From positions 29,279,408 to 29,343,407 of the forward strand of contig CM055888.1 in NCBI GenBank assembly GCA_029582165.1: 64,000 nucleotides of DNA, written 5' to 3'. The notes under the pieces were generated by a model. That model had not been told where the DNA came from. It saw nothing but the letters and a program-made list of their open reading frames with translations, and searched no databases. Shown here piece by piece: positions 11,640-23,115 of this stretch; the stretch's first letter is position 1, and every line of letters starts with the position of its first letter. Source of the stretch: Portulaca oleracea (Eukaryota > Streptophyta > Magnoliopsida > Caryophyllales > Portulacaceae). The position numbers and the translations under genes were made by a program.

Positions 11640-12700
11640 TAAATAAGTGGACAACATTAAAAGTTGATTGGAATAATATTAAATTTTGTAATTTCCCAAA
11701 GTTAATGTGGGTCGTCGAGGTTTAGGGTAACAGTTTGTCACCAAACCATATGTATTTAATCACCAACTAATAAGGTTAAAGTAGGTAACATCATAAAAAT
11801 GTGGGTGACATTTTTCAACAAACCATATGTATTTAATCAGTAAGGATTAAGGTAAAGTAGAGAAGGGAACATGTGGGTTATAATAGTTGTTGTTCTTCAT
11901 GGTTAACCGTGAAAAACTCAAGTGTTAACCCAACAAGTAGTGGGTTAACATGAACTGATCTTGGGTTAACCATCCATGATGGGATGTAGAATTGTTTAGG
12001 TAACATCATAAAAAATATGGGTGAAAACTTTCAGCAAACCATGTGTTATATCTAATCACCAAGGAATAAGGTAAAGTAGAGAAGCGAACATGTGAGTTAC
12101 AATAGTTGTTGTTCTTCAGGGTTATCCTTGAAAACCCAAGTGGTTAACCCATCAGGTAGTGGGTTAACATGAACTGTTTTTTTTGGGTTAACCATCCATG
12201 ACGTGGATGGACAATAGTTTATGTATTTAATCACCAAGGAATAAGGTAAAGTAGAGAAGGGAATATATGGGTTATAATAGTTGTTGTTCTTCATGGTTAA
12301 CCATGAAAACTTAAAAGGTTAACCCAAAAAGTAGTGTGTTAACATGAACTGTTTTTGGGTTAACCATCCTTGATGTGAATGTACAATAGTTTGGATAACA
12401 TCATAGCGCATGTGGGTTACATTTATCACCAAAACTTATGTATCTAATCACCAAGGAATAAGGTAGAGTAGAGAAGGGAACATATGGATTACAATAGTTG
12501 TTGTTCTTGATTGTTAACCTTGGAAGCTAAAGTGGTTAACCCAGCAACTAGTGGATTAACATGAACTGTTTTTTGGGTTAACCATCCACATACCATAGTT
12601 TAGATAACATCATAATGCATGTGGGTCCCTTACATTTTTCACCTTACCTTATGTATGTAATCACCAACCCTAAACCTTAAAGTAGAGAAGGGAACATGTC
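11640..12700. repeat. Tandem repeat, unit about 220 bp, with GGTTAACC boxes
   Basis: The marker GGTAAAGTAGAGAAG (or a close form) recurs near 11851, 12070, 12243, 12463 and 12680: spacings about 219, 173, 220 and 217 bp. Each unit carries GGTTAACC or GTTAAC boxes around a TAACATGAACTG core and a TTGTTGTTCTTCATGG segment. One unit lacks about 46 bp. A single related unit sits at about 25015-25075. Confidence 0.8.
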
Positions 12701-13329
12701 GGTTGATTTAGGTACAATAAATGTTACACGCACATAGAGCATGTGTTCCATATATATGTGACCCTAAACCCTAAACAATCAGGGTGAAGAGTCATAATAA
12801 TCAAAGTGTACAACCTAATATATGTGGGTGAACAATTGTAGGATTTTGAGCACAAGATTTGGCCCAACTATAAAAAAAACGATGAGATTGTAATTGGTAC
12901 AACCCTTGACTTTGAGTTAATTCTGTTTTTGACAATGATCAGTAATGGAACATAAACGGTCGTCGTGGACCAGATAAATTAGCCTAGTTTAAAGGAGCCC
13001 AACAAGGCATGAGTACAAATATGGTAGTTACAGTCCATTACCCTTTCATATATGACCCAAACTTTTGAATAGTACCATTTTTAGGGCTGACTTCACCCAT
13101 ACATACAGTTGGGGAAGCTTAAACCATAAACACCGATATACGTATAATGTTTTCAGGCATTCATTACGTTGCATACAACAAATTTATCGTTACATAATAA
13201 ATTAAACTATACAATACACTATTCACTAATATACAATTATGTACAAATAAATGTGTAATAACCAATACAATTTTTTTAGTAAGTAGTGCAATATACAAAA
13301 TTTCATATAATGTAGGTCCATCCGGGAAG
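12701..13329. other. Spacer downstream of the protease gene remnant
   Basis: No gene seen. It includes two adjacent CCCTAAA-like heptamers near 12762, too few to mean telomeric repeat. Confidence 0.6.
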
Positions 13330-13874
13330 TAAAATATCTATCACTGCAAGTTTAACTTTGGTTTACGAAGCTATACATTTAGCCCCGTCTTGGAAGTGAA
13401 GTATTTTCCCCTTCAATATTGACAACAAACATTTGTCACGGTACAAGTCAACATAATCTTGACAATATTGGATCGTGTCTCCGTGAATGTCAATAAATAC
13501 ATGCAGCCCATGATGAAAACCCCACAGTCATGGCCACTAAACATATGATTGGAGACACACAATACACATGTTACTTTGTTTTGTACCAATTAGTAGTTAT
13601 ATATTACATTATACATGTCAAGAAATTTACTTTCGCTTCTCCTGGCATGGTCGATTGATAACTTCCGACCAGTCCGCATTGTCCTTTACTCCGACATCCT
13701 TCAGAGTACGTGCCATCATTATTTTCTGGTTGGAATTCAATGCAAAAAATAAATTGGTTAAATTTGGTTTCATAAACCACAAACTCTTATAACTCTAAAT
13801 AATCTCATACTATATATGTCAAATCATAAATTTTCATTGTTTCTTTGTCCCTGCGTGTGGGTAATGAGTCAAAC

Positions 13875-14475
13875 TACACCTGGCAATTTTTAACTTGACC
13901 CGGACTCGCCCGAAATTTATGGGTTTTGACCACGATTTTTTCAACAAAATCCGAAATACACCGAACCCGAAAATTAGCGGGTTAAACCCGACCCGTGCCA
14001 CTCGATAACCCAACCCAAACCCGCCCGAAATTTACGGGTTTTCAACTAAACCCGAAATTCACCGAACTCGAAAATTAGTGTGTCAAGCCCAACCCGCTTG
14101 ACCCGAAAAATTAACTATTTAAGTTAAACTTTATTAAAATTTGTAACTTTTCATTGGAAATTTTAACTATTAAACTATAAGCACAACTTATTTATTTGTT
14201 ATTTCTCTCATTTAAGTTAAAATAGTTACAATAATCTGTCATTAGTAGAAGATAATCATATTTTATTATATATATTGTACAAAAAGTAGTATTTAGAGAC
14301 CATTTTTTAAAAAGAAAAACGGAAAAAGGTCGCAATCGTAACCTGTTGGGTTGATCCGAAACCGAAATACACCGCCCGTATTTACCAGAACCCGAAATAC
14401 ACCAGACCCGTATTTAGCTAAACCCGATATACGATTGACCCGAAGTTCGCTCACTCGATTGAATTGACAGGTCTA
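13875..14475. mobile_element. hAT-type MITE (601 bp) with exact 8-bp TSD
   Basis: Begins TACACCTGGCAA and ends TTGACAGGTCTA; the reverse of the end (TAGACCTGTCAA) matches the start at 10 of 12 positions. The 8-bp target duplication AGTCAAAC lies at 13867-13874 and 14476-14483. The interior is full of ACCCGAAAT and GGGTTT words, as in many plant hAT MITEs, and encodes nothing. It sits in a probable intron of the protease remnant. Confidence 0.88.
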
Positions 14476-15340
14476 AGTCAAACAGTATAAACTTCTCCTC
14501 CACAAGGTCTGCCACTAAGATGAAGTATATCGCACCTACGTTTATCAAACATCACTTGGACAACCTAGAACATCATATGATAAGGTTACTTGCATTCGGT
14601 ATGTATATGTTACCAACTGTGCAATGCTGACCACCACTTACAAATCAGAGGGTGTTCAAAGTCCCAGAATGCTTCTCCTTTTGTAAAGTGGTGGACATAC
14701 CAGCCTGGGCACCAATATCAACCCCTACCTTGTCCTCAAACTCAAATAATCAACCCTTTAATTAGTCTCATGCAAAAGTAACATACATAACTATCATTTA
14801 ATTAAAATGATTCATCCAATGGCAATCACTTGCAACTTTTACAAAAATCGGGAAAAATGCCCGCCAACACAAATGAGGGTACTCGGTTACCTGTTTCACC
14901 AAAAGGTTTGTGTAATGCTGGAGGACCGTACTGGATATGTTGTACTAATTAGGTTTCGATATTGCTCCACGACGGGTCACTTTCAACAATAAGCCCTTCA
15001 TCCACTCAACCTCCATCTGCCATCCCTCACTCTCAAGAATAACATTGGACCTGCATTCCATGTAAAACCTTAAACCACTATTCACCCTACAACATAATGG
15101 CATTCTAAATAACGTTACCATTCAGCACTGCCTGCCTTTAACCCCTTGTACCTTACCCTCACCCTTTCTAACAGTGACTTCTCAACCGCATACAAGGGGG
15201 CCTTTAGGTAAGTCGTCATATCCTGCACAATGTATGTAACAAAATAAAAATAACTTGGCGACTCAAACATTGACAAATTTACAATCGAACAACTCATGGC
15301 ACAACTTCAACTGACAGCCACTTATTGCTACATGCAATGT

Positions 15341-17296
15341 TGTTCGGTTATAATTTTTGTGGTTTTAGAGTTAAGGTTGTCGGTCCACAGGGATGGGTGT
15401 TAGGCTTGATAAGAGAATCGGTTTGCGTAGAGAGGTTTTTCAATGCGGAAAGCAATCAATTATGCAAATTAAGCAATAAACTAACCTAGACATGATAATA
15501 ATCAAGAAAGCAATAAAAGATGAAAGCAATTAAAAGCATGAAATTAAGAAAGCAATAAAGCTACAACTAATAATGAAATTAGGAACAAAAGATTATACTT
15601 TTGATGATCTAAACTTCAATTGAATCCTTCACCTTAAACTTTCTCCCGAACAAATAAGAAAGCGTGAATTGGATTACTAAGAATCCTCAAATCCTCACTT
15701 TGAAGTAGGATTTGTGACCCTTAGCCCTCCTCCTCACTAAAAGTTTGATTGGATGTTTTGTGGCTAATCTAATAAAACTTTAAGAAAAGTAAACATCAAA
15801 CTGACCTAATAAAACTAACCAAGACCAATGAAACCCTAATTTCTAAACTCCCTACTGTCCCTAACAGATTAAGCAAAACCTAAAATCTTCTCTAATAATC
15901 AACTAAGAGTAGCAACAATAGGGAAATCAATAACCAAACCCTAAACTATTGACCGAAATTAAAGGAAAAGAGATGAAAAGAAGAAAACAAAGAGAAATCA
16001 ATACTAATGCTTACCTAGTGACCGAATGAGAAAGAAGAAGAGAAAGAAAGAACAAGATTACTACCTAGACAAGAACAGAGACGGGAAAACAGAGAGGGAA
16101 AAGATAGAGAAAAGGAAGACAATCAAACCCACTCCCTACTGCTCATTATCCGAACAGAGGGAGAAAAAGAGAGACAGAATCAGAGGAAAAAGACAGTAGA
16201 ATCAACACACAAAATTCGAACCAAAACATAATAAAATTACTCAGAACATCAAATCCAAACCAAATCAAACTCAGCATTCAACAAAAATCAAACCAAACGG
16301 CGAATACATTCAAACCGAAACTAATTTCCAACTTCTCAAACATTCAAGAACAAAAACCCAGAATCGATTGAAAGCAAACCGAAAATAAAGATTCAAAACA
16401 TTTAAAAAACAGAATTTACTAACATGAATTGCAAAACAAAAATAAACCTAAAGCTAACCCTAATTGAGGCTGAAACCTTCTTGTAAGCTTCAATTGACTC
16501 CTCTTCCCTCTTTATAGTCAATCTGAGACATCAACCTTCAATCTCCACCCTTCATTCTTCTTCCATGTGGACGGACGTGATGCTTTTGGACGGTTAGGAC
16601 AAAGATGATGATGCGTTGATGGTGCTTGCGTCGCACTTCTCCAGTTATCACAACCGAATCTGCAAAAGGGAGGAAAAATAGAGTGAGAGAATTGAGAAAT
16701 TTACGAGAAAAAGATAAGAGAAGAGAGATGGAGATGAGATGAGATAATAGAGAAGGAGATGGAGGATCGATGAGATGAGAGAAGGAGATGGAGAATGGTG
16801 GGGCGTTTTCGGTGTTGTTCTGTGCAGTAGAGAAGTAGAGAGAGTAAGAGAGGGATGGAGGAGATGAGTTGGGGGAAATGAAGGAAATAGATTAGGGTTT
16901 AGGGGTTTTAATCGGCTGGGAGAAAAATGGATATGGGTCCGGGTAAATGGGTAAATGGTTAGGCGGGTTTGGGTATGTGGGTAGGATAGTATTAGGCGAT
17001 GGGTAAATGGTGAGTTGGGCTGGGCCGAGAAGAAGAGAAAGAGGGAAATAGGAAAGGAATTCTGGGCTGGGTTGGAATTAGTAATTAGGAAAAAGGTTTT
17101 CATTTTATTTATTTCTAATATTTAAATATTTTTGTTTCATTTTAATAATAATAATAACTATAAATAATAAACTAACATAAAATCTAATAAAAATACAAAC
17201 TGAATAAAAACATAATAAAACTACTAAAATAATTATTAAAGACAAACAAAAATACCCTATAAAAGAAAAGAATTCGGCTCGGAACGAGACCGAACA
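15341..17296 (-). mobile_element. Solo LTR (1,956 bp) with TSD AATGT
   Basis: Starts TGTTCGGT and ends ACCGAACA, perfect 8-bp terminal inverted repeats. The target duplication AATGT lies at 15336-15340 and 17297-17301. No internal region, PBS or PPT is attached. The CCACAGGGA motif about 50 bp from the left end also occurs near the left end of the Athila-like LTRs at 37326 and 49691, so a Tat/Athila-type LTR in minus orientation is likely. The 151-codon frame at 17103-16648 is a shadow of purine-rich sequence. Confidence 0.85.
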
Positions 17297-17666
17297 AATG
17301 TTTGCTTGTTGAGGGTCTCGTGGAGTGGACGTGCTCTTTTGTACAAAAACTCATGTGGACACATTGGCAAGTCCAAGTTTAGTTGACTTCTCAGTGCGTT
17401 CAACAATGAGATCGTCACTTAATTGTGTCGTCCGTTCCCTACATGCTTTCGTGGCTCCCCAAGGTGATCTGGTCAAAGGCCCTACTTTTCTCTTCTTCGT
17501 CCTACCTTTGATAGTCTTAGCAATACATGACCAACTACTTCCATCAACTACTTCTACGAAGTTAGGGTCAGCAACGCCAATTAACTCCAATCCTATGACA
17601 ACCTATGCATCATCGTGGTCTAAAGGATGTTCAGGGGAGGGACACGTTGCATATTCTGTTGCATTC

Positions 17667-19150
17667 TGATGTATTACCGGATCAAGAAAGGTTCTTAATT
17701 CCGATGATACACGAAACACGTGCAACCAAACAGTGAAGTGGGGGTGGTTCATGAGATTAGGGGGGGAAAGAGATGAGTAGTTGTCGTGAAAAGGGTTCTT
17801 TGTGGAAGCTATTTTGCCATGAGGGCTTTTGTGGTTTCAAGATTTAAGAAAGGTTGAATCTTGAACGGGAAAGAGGGAAAGATTGGCGAATCTTAGATGA
17901 GGTTTGGGTGAAGGTTGACGTGAGTTAGGGGAAGAGAGGGAGGGGGTTGACGTTTGGTTTGATGGAGAGGGAGTGAATAATAGGTTGTTGGAAGAGAGAG
18001 AGAGTTTGTTGAGAGGTTGTTATGGAGAGAGAAAAGAGAGGAGGTGATATTTTGTGAGAGGAGGGAGAGGGGGACGTCTGAGGGGGTAAAGGAGGAGGGC
18101 AGGAGACGTTTGGTTGGGGGATAAAGGGGTAGGGTTTGTTGTGTCTTAACTATATTGATAGAAAGACAACAATGTAATTACCTTAACTATATTGATAGAA
18201 AGGTAAGAACTGATAGAACTAGGTTTCTAACTTGAATCCACAAGATAGACAACCTAGGGCTAACTTGATCTAGACCGCAACCTAGGATCAAGCTCTTCCT
18301 AACCACTTGGGTGCCATGCCAAGCTACAATAGAAGAAAGGGGTGAGAGTTTATCCAAACACTCGAGAGAAAGCTAAAAGCTTAACTATTTTCATAATTCA
18401 AAAGGGTGTGTTTGCCTTGAGAGGATACAATCCGATTTATACTAGGAAAGTCCTTAAGGGACTAGAACTCCTACTTGGCGTGCAAGCCAACTAATATAAC
18501 TTAAAGGGAATCTAACTTGGCGTGCAATCCAAGTTAAGCTCCCTATTCTAGACGCCATCTAATACTACTCTCCCTTGGATTAGAATCCTTATCCTAGGGG
18601 AGTTTGTTACAACTAACCTTATCCTAGTTGGTTTGGCTTTCCTAATCCAATTTGGATTAGTTACGAAATAGCCAACTCTATCTAGGAATCAAAAGTGACG
18701 CCTAATCTATCAATACCACACGAGATATTAAACCTAGGATGAGCAAGTTTATAATTCACTTGTCATCTTACATTATTCTAAAAATAAAAACACACCAAAA
18801 TTATTTAAAGCTATAATTAATTAAATTACATCCAAAAATCAAGATAATAACACTTGGCTTGAGTTCTTGAATTTGGACGTGTGATACTCTTGGGCTTGGT
18901 GTGATATTGAGCCCAATTCTAGGATGTTTGGACATCCTCTTGAAATGATAAGCACACCATGTGAACGGGCATTTACAATTCCACTTTGTATCCTCCTTCT
19001 TTAATCCACCTTTTGTAGATGACCCGATTCTTCCTTGTTGGGCTTGTATTGGACGAAGTCCTTTGATGAAATTCCCTATATGTATGATGGATCTTTAATT
19101 GGGCCTTCTTGATTGGGCCTAGGGGAATAAGCGTGGGCTGATTGCCATCA
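17667..19150 (-). repeat. 3' LTR of the TR-GAG-like element
   Basis: Left end TGATGTATTACC, right end GCCATCA. It matches 21626-23115 throughout apart from scattered substitutions and short indels. Confidence 0.92.
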
Positions 19151-19165
19151 TTCCCCCCTAGTTGA
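19151..19165 (-). promoter_or_regulatory. Polypurine tract of the TR-GAG-like element
   Basis: On the minus strand the 3' LTR is directly preceded by AACTAGGGGGGAA, the plus-strand primer expected at this position. Confidence 0.8.
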
Positions 19166-19335
19166 AAGAAGTTTGTCCTCAAACTTGGAGGTTCAAGTTC
19201 AAAGACTTCAACTAACCCAACTACAATTTCCACGTGGATCAGGACCTCCACATGAACCATGATTGAACCAATGGCTTCCACGTGAATCAAGACCTTCACG
19301 TATACCTCCATGTTGTGGAAGATTTGATCTTTCAC
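19166..19335 (-). pseudogene. C-terminal tail of a chromovirus-type polyprotein
   Basis: The frame ends with LEPPSLRTNFFQLGGNDG, the kind of tail found at the end of chromovirus pol next to the PPT. It shows that the element derives from an autonomous gag-pol ancestor by internal deletion. The upstream part of this frame has repeated VEVLIHVE-like segments of no recognised domain. Confidence 0.55.
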
Positions 19336-19817
19336 ACTCTTGATATGTAAGAATTGTCATGGACACACTTGCTGATGAAGGACTTCAGAACCTGACTCAT
19401 AAGTCTCATAATAAAAGAAAGAACATAGATTAGGTCACAAGCTGTGACTAACCATATGGGGAGACTCCTTGGGATTTTAGCAGCAGTAATCCCCAATTGA
19501 AACTGAATCAAGTGAGTTTCCTTCTTCCTTGCAATTACTAGGGCACTTGAATGAATAATTTTCTTCTCAGTTATACCCCTGGCGTGTTAGACAGCTGAAT
19601 TTCGAACCCTTGGAGTAAGATTAGGGTTCACGTGATCCCTTGCAGCATAGGTTTCACGTTGACTGGACTCCGTTGAAGCCTATACCACTGAGCTTGCGTG
19701 AGGGACAAGTTGGAGCTCTCTTTTCAGGAATTTTGTGGCTAGGGCTTGATGTAATGATCTTCTTGTGTTCACTAAACTCAGGGCGTTCAGTGATCATGAA
19801 AGATATAAGTTTTCGAA

Positions 19818-20465
19818 TCACTCCTTGGAGCCGTTGGTGATGTCTTTAGGGGAGCTAACGTGACTCACCATTAAGGTGTATGTGTTAGCTCTTCCATCAT
19901 GTGTAACGCTCTTGTCGAATAACCATGGTCTTCCAAGCAGAATATGACAAGCATCCATAGGCAAAACATCACACCAAATAGAATCTCGATAAGACTTTCC
20001 AATCGAAAAGCTTACCAAACAGCGCATATTCACTTTCAAGCCTTTACCCTGATTGAGCCACTGAACAATATATGGCGTTAGGTGTGGGCTTGTAGGGAGC
20101 TGTAGCTTGTTCACCATAATAGTTGAAACTACATTGGTACAACTTCCACCATCGACGATCAAAGAACAAACTTTCCCTTGCACAGTACAGCGGGAATGGA
20201 AGATAGCTTCCCGTTGTTGCAGATCTTCAGGAACTGGAGAGCTATTCAGTACTCTCCTCATAACCAGCATCTCTCCTTGATCTGATTCTTCCACGACCTC
20301 TGCTTCAGATTCGTTAGGGTTGGCGTGGGTTTCTCCATCTATGTCCTCCGGTTCAAGTTCAAAGAGAGCGTTTTGAAACTCCATTAGTGTGATGGCTCTC
20401 TTGTTAGGACATTCAGAAGCAATGTGACCGAGCCCTTGACACCTAAAGCACCTCTTTTTATCCAT
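19818..20465 (-). CDS. Zinc knuckle and aspartic protease of the TR-GAG-like element
   Basis: Residues 5-18 form a CX2CX4HX4C knuckle (CFRCQGLGHIASEC), which binds RNA. Around residue 105 is a retropepsin-like active site (LIVDGGSCTNV, where Gly replaces the usual Thr or Ser of DTG/DSG) and later ILLGRPWL, the usual flap-distal motif of retroviral-type proteases. It is in the same frame as gag upstream; the two are separated by one TAA. The frame stops at 19818, where reverse transcriptase should begin, so the protein would process only Gag. DGG at the active site raises doubt about activity. Confidence 0.75.
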   Translation of the reverse strand: MDKKRCFRCQGLGHIASECPNKRAITLMEFQNALFELEPEDIDGETHANPNESEAEVVEESDQGEMLVMRRVLNSSPVPEDLQQREAIFHSRCTVQGKVCSLIVDGGSCTNVVSTIMVNKLQLPTSPHLTPYIVQWLNQGKGLKVNMRCLVSFSIGKSYRDSIWCDVLPMDACHILLGRPWLFDKSVTHDGRANTYTLMVSHVSSPKDITNGSKE

Positions 20466-20636
20466 GGGTAGAACTGGAACGGATCTTTGAACAGTTTGAG
20501 GAGTAGGGTTAGGCGTTTTTGTGGTGGACGGATGGGGATGGGTTTGGCTTTTTTGTGGAGTGTAGGATTGAGGCGAATAGGAAGTTCTTTGGGAACTAGG
20601 GTTCCTGATAGGTGTCTCTTTGCCTCTTCTTTTCTT

Positions 20637-21386
20637 TTATTGTTCCACTTTGTTAGCCAAAGTACTCACTTCATCAAGAGTTTCATAAGGTTGAAGTTCC
20701 ACCACATACCTTATGTTTTCGTTCAAACTAGCAAGATACCTCACAAGAGTTTGAGGCTCATCTTCTTTCATATCACACCTCCAGAGTTGGTGTTCGAATT
20801 CCTTCGTGTACTCTTCAACAGATTTAGACCCTTGGGATAATTGTTGTAGCCGAAAGTAGTTATCTTTGAAGTAGCTCGCAGGAAGAAACTTTGCATGAAG
20901 TTTCTTTTTCATCTTCTCCCAAGTGCGGATCTTTTCTTTCCCGGCATGCTGTCTCTTCTTCTGTAAGTTAGTCCACCAGATGCTAGCATGCTTTCGCAGT
21001 TTAAGAGCATTATACTTGACTTTCTTATCATCAGCAATATCTTTCAATTCAAAGACTCTTTCGACAGTTTGAATCCAATTAAGAAAGATTTCAGGATCAA
21101 GATTACCGTCGAATTCAAGAATATCAACTTTGAAGTCAAACTTTTCTTCTCTTGGGGGACGTCTAGGGCGACGTGAGCTCCGGGACAAGTGGGTTGAGTG
21201 TTCAGCTTCACTAGGACTGTCAATAATGTCCTCATCTTCAGGATCTCGGGGTGTCCTGAATTGCAGATTCATGTATCGCTTCAGTTGATCAGAAAGATAA
21301 GTTATCCTTCCTTCCAGTTCAGCCTTCTCATGCTTCCATTGCTCAGTAGGATCATCACCTTCATGACTGTTGCTTCCAGATGACAT
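20637..21386 (-). CDS. Gag of the TR-GAG-like element (chromovirus type)
   Basis: About 249 residues. A short acidic N-terminus is followed by an Arg-rich stretch and a Retrotrans_gag domain from about residue 85 to 215, with ILEFDGNLDPEIFLNWIQTV, KHASIWWTNLQKKR and SVEEYTKEFEHQLWRCDMKE. It forms the particle that packages element RNA. The frame stops with TAA after KVEQ at 20637; the linker and zinc knuckle continue in the same frame, so the stop is probably a CAA-to-TAA change. The ATG is 224 bp inside the PBS, which is normal. Confidence 0.82.
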   Translation of the reverse strand: MSSGSNSHEGDDPTEQWKHEKAELEGRITYLSDQLKRYMNLQFRTPRDPEDEDIIDSPSEAEHSTHLSRSSRRPRRPPREEKFDFKVDILEFDGNLDPEIFLNWIQTVERVFELKDIADDKKVKYNALKLRKHASIWWTNLQKKRQHAGKEKIRTWEKMKKKLHAKFLPASYFKDNYFRLQQLSQGSKSVEEYTKEFEHQLWRCDMKEDEPQTLVRYLASLNENIRYVVELQPYETLDEVSTLANKVEQ

Positions 21387-21609
21387 GGTAGGGGTTTTGG
21401 AACGTCTAGAGTGACGTTGGGTAAGAAGGGGTAATGTGTTTAGGCTGTTTGTGCAGTTTAGGGTTGCAGGTTGGTACTAAAGATTTGAAGGTTATGTGTT
21501 TGGTACTGCCGGTTAAGCTTGTGGACTTGCAGGTTAAGCTTTGGACTTGCAGGTTTAGCTTTTGGATTTGAAGGTTACGTGTTTGGTTTACACTCAACAC
21601 TAACCTAGA

Positions 21610-21621
21610 GCTCTGATACCA
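21610..21621 (-). promoter_or_regulatory. Primer-binding site, tRNA-iMet
   Basis: On the minus strand TGGTATCAGAGC, an exact match to the usual initiator-tRNA-Met site, lies four bases inside the 5' LTR. Confidence 0.92.
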
Positions 21622-21625
21622 CTTT

Positions 21626-23115
21626 TGATGTATTACCGGATCAAGAAAGGTTCTTAATTCCGATGATACATGAAACACGTGTAACCAAATAGTGAAGTGG
21701 GGGTGGTTCACGAGATTAGGCGGGAAAAGAGAGGAGTAGTTCTCGTGAAAAGGGTTCTTTGTGGAAGCTATTTTGCCGTGAGGGCTTTTGTGGTTTCAAG
21801 ATTCAAGAAAGGTTGAATCTTGAACAGAAAAGAGGGAAAGATTGGCGAATCTTGGATGAGGTTTGGGTGAGGGTTGACATGAGTTAGGGGAACAGAGGGA
21901 GGGGCTTGACGTTTGGTTTGATGAGAGGGAGTGAATAATAGGTTGTTGGAAGAGAGAGAGAGAGAGAGTTTGTTGAGGGGTTGTTATGGAGAGAGAAAAG
22001 AGAGGAGGTGATATTTTATGAGAGGAGGGAGAGGGGGACGTTTGAGGGGGTAAAGGGGGAGGGCAGGAGACGTTTGGTTGGGGGGATAAAGGGTAGGGTT
22101 TGTTGTGTCTTAACTATATTGATAGAAAGACAACAATGTAATTACCTTAACTATATTGATAGAAAGGTAAGAACAGATAGAACTAGGTTTCTAACTTGAA
22201 TCCACAAGATAGACAACCAAGGGCTAACTTGATCTAGACCGCAACCTAGGATCAAGCTCTTCCTAACCACTTGGGTGCCATGCCAAGATACAATAGAAGA
22301 AAGGGGTAAGAGTTTATCCAAACACTCGAGAGAAAGCTAAAAGCTTAACTAATTTCATAATTCAAAAGGGTGTGTTTGCCTTGAGAGGCTACAATCCTAT
22401 TTATACTAGAAGAGTCCTTAAGGGACTAGAACTCCTACTTGGCGTGCAAGCCAACTAATCTAACCTAAAGGGACTCTAACTTGGCGTGCAATCCAAGTTA
22501 AGCTCCCTATTCTAGACGCCATCTAATACTACTCTCCCTTGGATTAGAATCCTTATCCTAGGGGGAGTTTGTTACAACTAACCTTATCCTAGTTGGTTTG
22601 GCTTTCCTAATCCAATTTGGATTAGTTACAAAATAGCCAACTCTATCTAGAAATCAAAAGTGACACCTAATCTATCAATACCACACGAGATATTAAACCT
22701 AGGATGAGCAAACTTATAATTCACTTGTCATCTTACATTATTCTAAAAATAAAAACACACCAAAATTATTAAAAGCTATAATTAAATAAATTACATCCAA
22801 AAATCAAGATAATAACACTTGGCTTGAGTTCTTGAATTTGGACGTGTGATACTCTTGGGCTTGGTGTGATATTGAGCCCAATTCAAGGAGGTTTGGACAT
22901 CCTCTTGAAATGATAAGCACGCCATGTGAATGGGCCTTTGCAATTCCACTTTGTATCCTCCTTCTTTAATCCACCTTTTGTAGATGTCCCGATTCTTCCT
23001 TATTGGGCTTGTATTGGACGAAGTCCTTTGATGAAGGTCCCTATATGTATGATGGATCTTCAATTGGGCCTTCTTGATTGGGCCTAGGGGAATAAGCGTG
23101 GGATGATTTCTATCA
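21626..23115 (-). repeat. 5' LTR of the TR-GAG-like element
   Basis: Left end TGATGTATTACC, right end TTTCTATCA. Partner of the LTR at 17667-19150. Confidence 0.92.

Larger units (their letters stand above)
17667..23115 (-). mobile_element. Non-autonomous gag-protease LTR element (TR-GAG-like), complete, TSD CATTC
   Basis: Two direct LTRs (17667-19150 and 21626-23115) bound a 2.5-kb interior on the minus strand. The target duplication CATTC lies at 17662-17666 and 23116-23120. A PBS for initiator tRNA-Met, a gag frame, a zinc knuckle with protease and a PPT are present. Reverse transcriptase, RNase H and integrase are absent: the frame ends after protease and sequence resumes with the C-terminal tail of a chromovirus-type polyprotein. 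It must have moved using enzymes from an autonomous relative. The family type resembles terminal-repeat retrotransposons with a GAG domain (TR-GAG). It interrupts the Ulp1-like gene. Confidence 0.88.

Noticed and set aside
12761..12776. Two CCCTAAA heptamers as an interstitial telomere
   Set aside because: Only two units in AT-rich sequence; chance is sufficient.
16648..17103. 151-codon minus frame rich in Ser, Leu and His
   Set aside because: Lies in the purine-rich part of the solo LTR; low complexity.
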